Under the pieces are notes generated by a model. It saw only the letters and a program-made list of their open reading frames with translations. It ran no database searches and had not been told where the DNA came from. Below, in pieces: positions 18,431 through 29,580 of a stretch of DNA of 64,000 bases; position 1 is the stretch's first letter; every line of letters begins with the position of its first letter. The DNA is taken from the NCBI GenBank assembly GCA_030704615.1, contig CM060733.1:43214001-43278000 (forward strand). Reading direction: 5' to 3'. A program made the position numbers and the translations under genes. The DNA is from Takakia lepidozioides (Eukaryota > Streptophyta > Takakiopsida > Takakiales > Takakiaceae).

Positions 18431-20489
18431 GCTAGAGCTACACAACATTCACTTCTGCATCTACACTAACCTGCAGCCATTAGCATGGAGAGAACAAGGA
18501 TGACAAGAACAGACATAAGCAAGGACTTCTGTTTTGAAATAACTGGACCAGATTGGGAAGGACAAGGGAGAAGGAGAGCCATGAGGACAAAGAGGACACC
18601 TTCTTCAGGCTTGAGAACCAGTGTCTTTGAGCAGATCTGCAAAATGAAAAGACCAGAAGCAACGAGTCAGGTTTGAGCTTTACCCAAGGGTCAATGCTAT
18701 GATCAGCAGCTTTGAGGAGGGATCATGTAGTTATGAGAGAAACAGCGAGAATGACAACGAGAACGAGAAAAGAGAGATGACTGAGACAACTCCAATGACA
18801 AAAAGGGGAAGGGACAGCCAATGTAAGGATTATGCCAGTACTGCACTAATAGTTTACAACGACCGGGTGATAGGAGTAGAGTCAAACAAGCGCAGGAAGG
18901 AAATAGTAGAGGATCTGCAGCATAGCCCTCAAGACACTGCAGTCCAATACAGGGAGAGTACATTGATCCCATGAGTGCTCATAAAGATTAGCCCAAACAT
19001 AGACAGAGAGATGAGCAACAAACCATCATTGTGTGTCTACTGCCGAGAGAGCAAGGGATGTCATCTTAAGTCAATGAGTCCTCCAACAGCCTCCGTGATG
19101 AAAAGAAAATAAAAACCAGCCATCAGGAAGTGAGTGACACCGAGAATGACGTGAGGATTCAAAAGAAAAGCGGGAAGGCAAGCATCAGCTCTGAAGCCAA
19201 GAAATCTGATGATAACAAGCGACAAACAAACGAGGCAAGGGGCAGATGGTGCTTAGCTTTTATGATAGTGTTGGTGTGGATAATCAGCACCGTACAGACG
19301 ATGGTGGTATGCTTCAATTACCTTTGGCAAAGTTCTGCACAACACATGAGGAGGGTGAATGCGACATGGAAGAAAAGAGCAGTACACAAGTTCCATGATG
19401 AGCTAGAAGGGAGAAACAAAGGCATCATGCAATGACGAAAAAGGTGCAGCAAAAGGACAAGGCGACAGGGAAGCTGAGAGAAACAAAGAGTCTAAGGGGT
19501 GAAGTAAGAGCTGGGAAAGTGGCCTGGACGATGGTGAAGTACTTACTTTCCCCTCTTTTATGCTCCAGCCTCTCAGGTAATTTCTCCTCCACGTGCTTGT
19601 TTCTCCATACTTCCAGCCTTGTCTATCTTTTTCCAGCCATTGCCCTCATGGTTGGCTAGGTATCTCCACCCTGGTTTCTCTTTCCACTGATGCGTCTCTC
19701 CCTCATGTATCAGGCCTGCATCATTCTCTTGTTTTCTGTTGCTGCTATCAGCTCCTTCATTGTGTTGCACTCCTTCCTGCTTCTCACTTCTCTCATCATC
19801 CCCTTCATGTGCCACTCCAGATTTGTTCTTCCTCGCTGCTTGAGGATTGATTTGGTAATTAGCCCTGGTTTTTATCACTCCAATAAAGGGCAGCTCCCTC
19901 TCTCTCTTGTTTTCACAGCTTGGTCTTGTTCTTATCTGCGGAAATCCTCTGGGTTCTTCATTTTCAGATGATTCGGGCAACCCTATTCAGCCGCCAGCCT
20001 TTGTCTTCCCTGACAGGGAAGTGTGCTCCCTCTTACTCATTTTTTGCTGGTTCTTTTGATGTTCTGCCCTGAGTGCCTTCCTTCTCCTGTTTCAGCAGCA
20101 GCTCCCATGCCTGAATTGCTACCTTTCTTCGCAGTTGATATTGTGCCTTCCCTTTCCTTCGTAGCTTAATCAACTGTTTTGTCTTGGCAGCTCCCTTGCC
20201 ATGTGTGTGTTGCTTTACTGCAGCTCCCTTGGCTGCCCACCATCTGTGGAGTCCTTCTTGCATCACTCTGATTATCCTTGGCATGTATTCTGCTGCGAGA
20301 TACCACAGGTATGTGCTGCACTTACCAATCATTACCAAGGTACTCCACATCCAAAGACGAGGCGGACAACTGGCTGCCTGAAAGAGACAGAAGGTTGAGG
20401 AAAAATCTGCCAAGACAACTGTGAGTACATTTCGCTCTCTCTACTCTTGGCAATAGACTAAAATTGAAATGCAGTCAGGGAGTGTACCT
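18431..20489. other. Unrecognised sequence with related inverted segments
   Basis: No known domain. The plus-strand frame at 19130-19435 (hydrophobic run WCLAFMIVLVWIISTVQTMV, then CFNYLWQSSAQHMRR) and the minus-strand frame at 20413-20033 (STLVMIGKCSTYLWYLAAEYM, then a Lys/Arg-rich tail) look like diverged copies in opposite orientation. Charged Glu/Lys-rich frames (18485-18974 plus; 19980-19573 minus) lie beside them. It could be an uncharacterised retroelement ORF. None starts or ends in a way that supports a gene. Confidence 0.3.
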
Positions 20490-20580
20490 TTGAACAAACA
20501 AACAGATGCAGAGAGGAAAGGTAGCCTATCAATGCCCGACGTGCGGGAAGCCTGAAGACTGAACATTTTCTGATACATTT
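20490..20580. repeat. Duplicate of block 16738-16835
   Basis: The string around AACAGATGCAGAGAGGAAAG ... CAATGCCCGACGTG repeats the block at 16738-16835 in the same orientation. Both copies lie just 3' of a minus-strand PPR relic, so the flank was duplicated together with the PPR sequence. Confidence 0.6.
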
Positions 20581-20617
20581 CCGGTGTACACTCCCATCTG
20601 AGAGCGACCCTCTTCAC

Positions 20618-20875
20618 TTACATCAAGAACAGAGTCCTTGCACAGCTTTTCGCCAAGATGCACCCACATTTTGCAAACATGTCCACCAGGATATTGTTCA
20701 GAATGACAGCTGGTACAATTCCAGCTCTGAAGATGCCGCCATGGACCTCTTTCCCCTTTTCCAGAGCTACCAGGGCAGTGTTTAGAATGACATTTGGTAC
20801 AATTCCAGTTTTGACGATATCCCCATGCACCTCTTTGCCCTTCTCTAGGGCTGCCAGGCTTGCACGACGCCACAT
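20618..20875 (-). pseudogene. PPR relic
   Basis: The short minus-strand frame ASLAALEKGKEVHGDIVKTG ... LEKGKEVHGGIFRAGIVPAV ... NILVDMFAKCGCI has two partial PPR motif pairs fused by deletion. There is no start and no downstream domains. Confidence 0.8.
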
Positions 20876-21059
20876 CTTGTTCAGCCATCTTCGCGGAAGG
20901 GAAGGCGAACGCGGGAGAGGAGATAAGAGGAGGAGAGGGAAAAGAGAATGCCGCGGGAGGGGACAAAAGGATGTACCTGCGATTTGATCTCGCGGTGCAT
21001 CGCAGCCTAATCGTCGCCCTTACCAACTACGCTACCCCTGAAAACTCAACAACCCCCTA

Positions 21060-21383
21060 CTGTAATATTATATTTAAGGTGTTTTAAACCCCCATCTTGT
21101 ATGTATAATGTTGTATATTGGGGGGTTTAAAATACCCCCTCCTGTGCACGCACGTGGCTGGTACATTTAATGAGGAGTGCACCCCCCGGAGAAACTGCAC
21201 ACCTGTTGATGAAGCCTCCGAGTCTGTGTCTGACTCTGCACTAGTTGAGGGTGGAGGTGAAGGTGGTCTGAAACGAACACCTCGTCTGGTGAACCCACTC
21301 TCACTGTTACTGCCTGTAGCCGTACTCCCCTCAAAACCCTTGGGTAACTCCGTGATGACACTCACAATGTGCACCTCCCCCAC
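21060..21383 (-). pseudogene. Gag N-terminal fragment of the methyltransferase Gypsy family (third copy)
   Basis: The frame reads FTRRGVRFRPPSPPPSTSAE, then a Ser/Asp/Glu stretch. It is nearly the same peptide as at 25330-25280 (CTRRGVRFRPPSPPVSS). The initiator is lost (Leu where the other copy has Met). Past about 21180 it turns into ACCCCCT-rich repeats (21060-21165) like those at 16470-16640, so the copy is cut there. Confidence 0.6.
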
Positions 21384-22019
21384 GTGACACTATAAGGCTC
21401 TAGTACTAATTCTAATAGTGACACAGGTAGGCACCTGTTGCAGTTTAAGGGTCATATCCCAGTGGCTCAGGGCACCTGCACCTGCATCCACCGCAAGAAC
21501 TCCTATGGTTGGCTGGTCATCAACCCAGTCTCACCATAGAAGAAACACTGGTGGTCTTGCTGGTCATCACTCCAGCCTCACCACCGATAGCATACTCTAG
21601 GATTGACCGGTGATCAAATCTGGCCTAATCCCTATGAAAGCAAGCGCCTACACAAAATCAACATGGCGCACAGTCAAGCATGCAGGTGTTGGGGGGGATC
21701 CAAACACAAGAAATCAAAACATCAACACCCCCACACCAAAATCCATCTGCAATGCTGATCCTGCAGAAGATCCCAGCCCAAAACCCCGGACTGACTGGCC
21801 TCCACCAAGAGAGGCTTTGGCAACTACAAGTGCAAAATATTGAAAATAGTAAAGAGAGGGAGGGGAAGAATAGAAGCCCGACCAAGCAAAATCTAATCCT
21901 GATCTATGCTATCAGCTGCCAGACTTCTCTCAAAGTGCCTCGCTCTGCATAATGGTAAGGTGTAGGAGGTATATCTATATGCCACTAACCTTGTCCCAAG
22001 CTACAGTAGCTCGCTCTAA
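21384..22019 (-). other. Leader region of the methyltransferase Gypsy family
   Basis: Between 21470 and 21850 the sequence parallels 25509-25860: CCTATGGTTGGC, GGTCATCAACCCAG, ATGGCGCACA.TCAAGCATG, GGACTGACT. It lies upstream of the gag N-terminal fragment on the minus strand in both cases, so it is the element's 5' leader or 5' LTR. There is no conserved open frame. Confidence 0.5.
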
Positions 22020-22643
22020 TCAAACCTCCTCCTCTTTCTGCCAGGTAGAGACAAAGCAGTACTCCTCTATCTCCCGCTCACTGAACACTAAAGAAAATAA
22101 AGGTAGGGTGTGACAGTCTCTCAACTCGAAAGCTTTGAGACGGTTGCGGGTGTCCTCATTGCGAATGAGTGCATCTCCTTCAAGCAAAACAAACTTGCCA
22201 TTGCTAATGAACCCCCGCTCGTGGTTGCCTTGTGCAGAGCGTGTCCGGCTGCAACCATGTCTGATTGCAAAAACTTGTGTAGCTCCTGCTCCTCTGCTCC
22301 AGTACACCACGGCCTTGTGGCTGAACACCTTGGTCCCCGGGGCTGTCTTTGGCTGTGTTCCAAGCCTAGCTTTCACCCACTTTGGTATTTCACCTACAGT
22401 TGCAGAACTGCTGGCTCCAACAGAGTTCTGACTGTTCAAAGCAATATTGAGGCCCTCAACGCCAACTACAGCAGTTTGTTGTCTACTGCTAATGCCTGAC
22501 TCCCAGTATGCAATCAACTCGTCCAACTGTTCTCCACTCAAATCAGTCTGAGTTTCTTGAGAAACATAAATCTTGTCCCCTTGGGTGCACGGGCTAAGAG
22601 AAGAGACTTGCCCTTCAATTACGTCCTCATTTTCCCCAGCCAT
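22020..22643 (-). CDS. Unrecognised 207-residue ORF
   Basis: It opens with ATG (22643) and runs to a stop at 22020 without interruption. The first ~80 residues are acidic and Ser/Gln-rich (MAGENEDVIEGQVSSLSPC); the rest is mixed (KVFSHKAVVYWSRGAGATQV, RNRLKAFELRDCHTLPLFSL, EREIEEYCFVSTWQKEEE). I do not recognise a family. It sits immediately upstream of the leader of a methyltransferase-type Gypsy fragment on the same strand and could be part of that element or a fragment of a host exon. No copy is seen upstream of the sister leader at 25960. Confidence 0.35.
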   Translation of the reverse strand: MAGENEDVIEGQVSSLSPCTQGDKIYVSQETQTDLSGEQLDELIAYWESGISSRQQTAVVGVEGLNIALNSQNSVGASSSATVGEIPKWVKARLGTQPKTAPGTKVFSHKAVVYWSRGAGATQVFAIRHGCSRTRSAQGNHERGFISNGKFVLLEGDALIRNEDTRNRLKAFELRDCHTLPLFSLVFSEREIEEYCFVSTWQKEEEV

Positions 22644-24721
22644 ACAAGGAGTACATCCCCAGATTTATCTCTCATGTAGACCACAACAGGTTCTAGAAAA
22701 AGAATTGTGGATCTTTCATGGCACACTCACACTCAAAAAATTCCATAGATTTTTAGCAGAGTCCAAAAAACTAAAACCAAGTCTAGATAGGTAGATTTCC
22801 CCTTTCTGCAGCTATCCCCCCAAAAACTGAGTCAAACGGAGTCCATTTGACAAAGTTATGACCAATTAGGCTCTAAGTCATTTAAACTAGATCAAAAGGT
22901 TTTTATTTTTATTTTTATTTTAACACCAAAACGTTCTCGCCATTAAAAACTATTCCCACGTTTTTTGCGATTCACTGCAGGTTCCCATCAAGGTCAAAAT
23001 ACCGTGCCCTGCAAGTGCCCGAAATGGTGGAATTGCAATCTACCAACAGAGGTTGCAGTGCTGGGATCCTCCTTCGCAGGCACACGCTTGGCAGCCCCTG
23101 CTCGTCCTGCACCCCAGGTCTGCCATGCCTCTGGCGTCAGGGCTGCTCTTTCACACTTTTTGCCCCAGTTGTTTGTCTCTTCAGCTGTGCTTTCGGTTCT
23201 CAATCCTGTTTGAGCTGCCTTTAGCGCCAGTAGAAAGTCTGCATTTACATATTCCGTGTTGTGACTATGCCTTCACTTTCACTTCAGTGTGCAGGGACTC
23301 CAGGGAAATGAAATGAACTGGGGAGGACAGATTGAAAGAACCCCACAAATGTTGCTCAAGAAAACTTGCCAGTGCAATTTTGAACGCCCAGGAGTCTTGA
23401 TAGAGGTGTTCCTGGTATTGGGTGCAGGTGGTTGAACCATCAACTGACGGAAGCCCAACTGGGGAAGCTAGGCAGCACAGCATCGTCCCGTTCCAATACA
23501 TTCACCCCCACAGGGGCTCTGGGCAACTACTCCACAAGCACTTGTCTCACCGGCAACAGACCTGTTGATGCAACCACCCCACTCTCATCCAACAGCTCCC
23601 TGGTTGGGATGTCCACATCGAATGCCTTCAAGAACCAGTTTGCAATGACAGCACCCTACTTGTCATCCTCAGCAACCCCCTTCATAGGTGTTTCCATTAT
23701 CCCTACGAAGCCTCAACAAAGCAGCATTGGCGGTCTCTGCTTGACACCATCGCTGGCTAGGAGTCAGCGCAGCTCAATGTATTTGCCAGTTGCCAAAACC
23801 TCCATTCAATCTTCGACCAAAGTGCAGTACAAGCCAAAGCTTGGGATGCCTTCAGTGTATGTGGGCTGCAATCAGTACCCCTATGCTAGCGGTCAAATGC
23901 CGATGGATAACTCGGTCTTGAACTCATGGGACGATTGTGGATCCTGGGGTTCAAAGCAGAGTGTATTACCACGACCGCAGCTTTCCTTTATCGACAGGTC
24001 TGACTGCTTTTCTTTGTCCAGCCCAAATGTTTCCATCGGAAAGTCCAGACCCGTAAGCATGACCGATGTAGGCCGATTGCGTAACATTTTATGAAATTGT
24101 CAAGAACCCTGAGCAATTAATTGCACATTATATTGACTTTGCAACTAGCCTAGACCATAGCAATCAGGCTTATAATGGTCATGAGGATTTCTTGCTGTTC
24201 AACACCACAATTGCAGGGTGATCAGTTGGAAATGTGCCTGGATCTCTGCAAAGTATCTCAAGCTTACCCTTGAAGTTGTTGTCTCTCTACAGCTGCGGCT
24301 ATGACAGCCAGCTCGATAAAGGCTCTACTCATCCTGGTGGGCCCACCAACAGAACAACTGCAGCCGCAGGCGACTCGGGACCGGTTTCTCCCACTCAACA
24401 GTTGCAGTCGCCGCTTAGACCACAGTCACCATCTGTGTCTCTTGCGCGCCCTCAGTCACCGGCTGCATCCGTCCCAAGTGGATTTGCTCGATACCCCTCA
24501 CCTAAGAAGGCCCACAATCCCTCAGCCCCTCGGTCTCCTCGTGATGCACAAACATGCAGTAAAGGACACGGCCGAGCTACTCCAAGGACGTCCCCCACTC
24601 GATTGCCATCTCAGTCCCCCACCTACACTTGCACACCCTTCCAAGCATTGCTCACCTTCTTTCGACAAATCGCTTCTCTCACTTTTAAAACTAAACTCAC
24701 CTCTGGCACTCACCTCTCGAG
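22644..24721. other. Unassigned region with two Ser/Pro-rich plus-strand frames
   Basis: The plus-strand frame at 23432-24094 (220 residues, Ser/Thr-rich, starting from a TTG, no ATG) and 24234-24749 (Pro/Ser-rich, running into module B) are open but match nothing I know. Open length and composition alone do not support genes; the first could be an exon of a decayed host gene. 22900-22925 is a T-rich run. Nothing else was seen. Confidence 0.3.
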
Positions 24722-25078
24722 TGATAGAAAACTAAGAACACACTGTTGACATAAGAAACATGAAAACCAACTCCATCACTCATCACTCTTTAAAATAAAA
24801 GTCGAGCCAGGGGCACCCCAAGCTATGGGGACTCCACCCCACAACAACCTATTCTCCCTACATAGCACACTCAGATTCTAAAGCGTGAAGGAGCTCGGTC
24901 GTGCAGGCTCAACTCGAGGAAGATGAGCCGCACGACTGACGCTCTCGTGAAGATAAGACAGTTCAGGTGTCAAACTAAACTTGATACCTGACTTAACACT
25001 TGAACTAAATCCAAGTGTTAAATACAAATAACTAGCTTTATTCTAGTTAGTTTCACACTGTGTTTATTTAACTTGACA
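24722..25078 (-). repeat. LTR-like module B, copy 3
   Basis: The segment is 357 bp with TG...CA ends, nearly identical to 11594-11950. No module A flanks it. On the minus strand it directly follows the gag N-terminal fragment (DLQQMR) and is followed by CTCGAG and GTGAGTGCCAG, which also follow the copy at 27663-27979. No 5-bp target duplication is evident. Confidence 0.75.
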
Positions 25079-25387
25079 GCGCATTTGCTGCAAGTCACAC
25101 CAACTATCAAACTCTTGGATAAAATCATCCAACTCAATGGTGCCCACTGCCCCATAGTACCTTCGTGGCCCCTTGGTGGCTCCATACATCTCCTCCATCG
25201 TGTCCCACAACAATGGCAAGGAAACAACTTGCACCGCCGGTGTGAGTCCTCCTGATTCACAATCCGAATCAGAACCTTCCGTAGAAGACACAGGAGGTGA
25301 AGGTGGCCTAAACCGCACACCTCGTCTCGTACACCCGCTAGTATCGCTAATGCTCGTACCGGCACTTTCCCCAGCAACTAGTGGCAT
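25079..25387 (-). pseudogene. Gag N-terminal fragment of the methyltransferase Gypsy family (fourth copy)
   Basis: It starts at an ATG (25387) and reads MPLVAGESAGTSISD, CTRRGVRFRPPSPP, a Ser/Asp/Glu run, then LPLLWDTMEEMYGATKG and GTIELDDFIQEFDSWCDLQQ. The last part equals the gag remnant at 16400-16230. The coding sequence is cut off where module B begins. This is the only copy with a plausible start codon, so it probably shows the N terminus of the polyprotein. Confidence 0.7.
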
Positions 25388-25960
25388 CTCCGTGTTGACA
25401 AACTGGCACTCAACCGGTCATGAATCTGTCTCTAACCCCCTCTCCACAAGGTAACCGGGTAGAGAACCTGATGCGGCTTATGGTTTGGAATACTAGGTTC
25501 CTAACATAGCCTGCACCTGCACCTACATCCACCGCAGGCACTCCTATGGTTGGCCGGTCATCACCTCTAACCTCACCACAGGAGAAACAAAGATGGTCTG
25601 ACTGGTCATCAACCCAGCCTCACCATCGACAACATGCTCTAGGGTGGGATCGGCGATCAAGCCCGAGTCCACCACCTATAAAATCAAGCGTCCACACAAA
25701 ACTAGCATGGCGCACAATCAAGCATGTAGGTGTGGAGGGGATCCAAAAAACAAGAATGAAAACAACAACTCCCCCACACCAAAAATCTCTCCACAGTGTC
25801 GCTCCTGCAACCCAGCCTAAACCCGGACTGACTCTTGCCTCCACCTACGGAAAGGTCTCGGCCTACAGAGAAGGTGGAAAGCTACGAGGAAGGGAAGCTA
25901 AAGCAATGCCTATCCCCAGCACGCTCTCGTCCCAACACCCTCTTTTTTCCTCTCTTCTCT
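25388..25960 (-). other. Leader region of the methyltransferase Gypsy family (second copy)
   Basis: Sister of 21384-22019 by shared blocks (GCACCTGCACCT.CATCCACCGC, CTCCTATGGTTGGC, ATGGCGCACAATCAAGCATG, CCCCCACACCAAAA). It lies upstream of a gag start codon, hence 5' leader or LTR. No gene. Confidence 0.5.
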
Positions 25961-27662
25961 TACTTGCATGACCATGAGAGCATCCTGTAGACACTCCTCA
26001 AACCGCCCTCCACGAGCTCATGAAACTTGGCCTCCAAGGCCCTATGCAAGCCTCCACAGGGTCCGCCAGTGCCTCCTTACGTCCACCAGCCATTCCTCCG
26101 AATGGAACCACCTCAGGAAACCACACCGTTCACTGAAGGTTCAAAAATGGAGCAAATAGAGGTACATATAGGCCCCAACAACATTATGTCCAAAGGAATT
26201 ACCTGCAGGCTGGTCTCCCCCATAGTTAAGAACTGGGCTGAAAACCAGAAAAGATTACCTACAGGGAAGTAATCCCCTTTGTTAAAACGCAACAGGGAGG
26301 CAATTCCGACTTTTTTGCCGGATCAGCTAGCTCAAAACCGTTGTTCTTCAGAGCCCAGCCTCCCCATCAAGGTCCCACGAAACGAGTGAATTTTATTTAT
26401 TTATTTTTAATTAATTAATTAATTAATTTTTTTTTTTTTTCACTCTAACTGTTCGCGGCCTTCCGTGGCTCCAACCGCCACGACTCCTCACGGCCCACCC
26501 TAGGCACTCGTTGGCCACGGGCTGCCCAGTGATACCCCGTGGTACCACTCCCACGATCCTTCACGGCCCACCATCCCCCGATCTGGTCACCGTGCCCACC
26601 CGTTGTGTCCGCACCACGACTTCCAACGTCACGGTCAACGGTCACGGTCACCATCACGACCTGGGCTCGTGGTATCTCGTGATACCGCCCCAACGGCCCA
26701 TCACGGCCACTATTCCCTGCGTTCTCTAGAACTCCAACGAGTTCCCATGAGTTCCCGGGCGTTCCTGAGCTGGGGTTTGCTCCAGCACCTGCTGCCGACG
26801 AGTTATGGCTTCTGCGGAGCCATCAGCCCCGTCGCCCTGCACTCCTGAGCTCTCATGGGCCACTAGAAGTGCCTCCAACTCAACAAGCAAGTTATATGCT
26901 GCCCAACAAGCTCCATTTTCTTCATGAAGCTCACAAAAACAAATCTAAAAATACACACATTTACAAATTTGGTGCACCTGCACTTCTCATGCATCTCCCT
27001 TGGCTCTAGGGCGCCTCGTTGTTGCCTTTCCAGCCTCGCTTTTGCCACTCCAAGAGCCCTTACACTGCTGAGTTTCAGATTGAAACTCCAACTCAGCACA
27101 TGCTTTACAAGTGTACTGATTTGCACACAAGAGGGACCAGCCCCCTCTCTTCACTCATATCTCTTCATGAGCTTGGGGCTGCAGCTCCCAACAGGCTGCG
27201 ATGCATCCCCTCGCAGCTCCGCCATTTGGCTGCTCCTCATCTACCTGCAACAACTCGTTTCGAGCAGATACCTGGAGCTGATCATATATCATCTCCAACC
27301 TGCAACATGCTAACTTCCCATGCGCAGCCCACATTTCAGCAGCTCCTTAACTCGGCCTGCGGCTGAAGAAGACGACCATCAGTTCGCCCACTCGTGACCA
27401 GCATTTCCTCCGCTTAACATTAGAAGCCCAAACTTGGTTGCCATAGCGTTGAGCTATGCAACGCCGCTCTTCAACATAGGCTACCCGCCTCTCTATCCAT
27501 GGCAAACCTGCAACATGTTCGCCTTTGCACTCTATCTGCTTTGGATAGGCTCATGCACGGCTCTCTGCACTCTAGGCTGAACCGCTTCTCATGATCTAAA
27601 AACACAAGTGCTACAACTAACTCGAACCTGGCACTCACAGACTCGAGCTGATCTTTCTCGAG
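25961..27662. other. No gene recognised; A/T simple repeat at about 26393-26441
   Basis: A run of TTTA and ATTA units followed by poly-T lies at 26393-26441, then GC-rich sequence with repeated CACGGCCCACC and GTCACGGTCA strings (26460-26720). Open frames are short and of mixed composition. Nothing else is supported. Confidence 0.4.
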
Positions 27663-27979
27663 TGATAAGAAAAGGAATGATACAAGCATACAAGCTCTCT
27701 CAAACTCACACACTCGCACATGAAAACATCACGCATATATTAAGTCGAACCAAGTGCATCCCACGTCATGGGGAATCCACACTACGGCGCCATAGCTAGA
27801 CGCGGTGAGGCTCAACTCGAGAAAGATGAGCCCACCGCGATCTACCGTGAAGATAACAACGGCAGGTGCCCAAACATGTATTGGCCCCTGGATTGACACT
27901 TGGGTCAATCCCAAATGTCAATATATAAAAGCTAATTATTTCCTAGTTAACATCACACTAGTGGTATAATAACTTGACA
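27663..27979 (-). repeat. Solo LTR-like module B, copy 4
   Basis: The segment is 317 bp, minus strand, TGTCAAGTTATTAT... to ...CTTATCA, with TG...CA ends. It is closest to the copy at 1892-2209 (shared GGCGCCGTAGTGTGGATTCC-like and CAATCCAGGGGCCAATACATG-like blocks). It has no attached coding sequence, so it is a solo LTR. CTCGAG follows its 3' end, as for copy 3. Confidence 0.75.
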
Positions 27980-29083
27980 GGTTATAGGTCCCATATTGAA
28001 GCTAGGGACTAATAGACGTGGAGCCTTAGCGTCTGCCAAACAAGGTTAGGGTTGGGGTTTGTGTTTGCGTTTGTTCTTCCTTCTGCTTTCTATTCTCTCT
28101 TGCAAACGAAGGTCGGGCTGGTGAATGCTTGCTTCCCTTCATTTCTGCATCATGCCCTTCGATCACGCTTGCATGTGTCCGTCCTCACATCTCATGCTCG
28201 TGGATTTGATATTACGTTCGCCATCTGTCGTACGCAAAGTTTGATGGTAACTATTCTTATTGTGGTAGAGGAGCTCGACTCTTTTGCCTATCTTTGCCCC
28301 GACTCATCATCTCTGCTGCTCCCCTCTTCCCCATGGGTGATTGCAGCCTACAGTGTCCATTTTTTGCTGTCACAACACTCTTTTTCCCAGACATAGAATA
28401 GTGGTAAATTATCATACTCCTACATGACAATGCCATCAATAAAAATGGACTAATATATAGAGGCTCATCTATATATACTTTCACACTTTTAAATCTCATT
28501 ATCAAAAACCAGAATCTCTAGATGCTATGGACTTTTAAAAAATCCATAAGGAATTGTCACAGTCCATAGAAAAAGACCTTATGGACTTTTTAAATATAGG
28601 AGTTAGAACAAAGTCAAGAAAATGGACTCTCTCAACCTTGCTTTGGAGAATGAGGAATCTGGAATGAAAACTATCATTTAAAAATATGAAATTAAAAAAA
28701 TATTATGTACTATATTGAGCCTAAAAAATAGCTATTTTCATAAAGTCCTTTATGACTAAATTCTTTTGAAATAACAAAACTTCTTTCATTAGACGCATTC
28801 ATTCACTATAAATGCAGAGTTGATTATGATCAAATTTCAAAAAAACATTTGTGAATTGATATTATCGCAATTTAAAAATCTTGATTTTAACAGTCAATAA
28901 TAGACGGTCAAGATTGTCAGTTGAAGCAAATCCGATGGTGAGGATTCGCTACATCCTCCTTTATGTACTCTTTATGTACTCTTTATGTACTCATGATCTG
29001 CCGTTTTTGGTCCACTCTAATCACCCCCATTGGCGTGATGGACAAGTGCAAGGATAGTCGTTCCCTTCTGGAAGAGGAGATAA
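27980..29083. other. AT-rich intergenic sequence
   Basis: No gene seen. A small tandem repeat (CTTTATGTACT, three units) lies at about 28960-28992. Several short direct repeats of ATGGACTTTT and CCATA occur around 28430-28620. Confidence 0.4.
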
Positions 29084-29345
29084 CACTACAGCAAATGGGA
29101 GGGGTTAGCAACCCTAGCCGCGCCCCCACGCCCCGCCCGGCACTCAGCCTGCAATGGCGCCCCCGCGGTGCATTTTTGCGACGCCCCGGCGTCGCAATCC
29201 CCCACTGCGACACCCAGCCGTCACAAGGTGGCATGAAGGGGAAAAGAGGGCCCCTGCTGCGAGGCCCAGCTGTCGCAAGGTGCGTCGCCACGGAGGCTTG
29301 TGACAGTTTTTTTTTGGCTTGCGACGCCGGGACGTCGCAATAACC
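29084..29345 (+). mobile_element. CACTA-type DNA transposon terminus
   Basis: It begins CACTACAGCAAA, the diagnostic end of En/Spm (CACTA) elements, after TAA. Subterminal GC-rich palindromes follow, as is usual for plant CACTA ends: GCGACGCCCCGGCGTCGC near 29188, further GCGAC / GTCGCA strings, and GCGACGCCGGGACGTCGC near 29320. No opposite end (TTTGCTGTAGTG) was found in the window. Confidence 0.7.
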
Positions 29346-29580
29346 AAAATTATATATATATTATTTTTATTTTGGCGAATCGTGCAACATCATTATTGGA
29401 ATGTCCTAAATAAAGTGGGTCGTCTCGTTCTTGGCGACAAATTCACCGTCCAAACCAAGGTTTACTCAAGCTCCTCATCCTTGAGGACTCTGGATCCAAA
29501 CGAACGAGCTCTATCATTGGCATCTGCCAAAGTTTCCCGTTCTGACCTAGTGCTATCGCTCGACGGTTGACCCTTCTTAG

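Noticed and set aside
19130-19435. Envelope-like protein from the hydrophobic segment
   Set aside because: One membrane-like run without signal peptide, cleavage site or matching integrase upstream is not enough.
24234-24749. Pro/Ser-rich extracellular protein
   Set aside because: The frame runs into LTR-like module B and has only composition as support.
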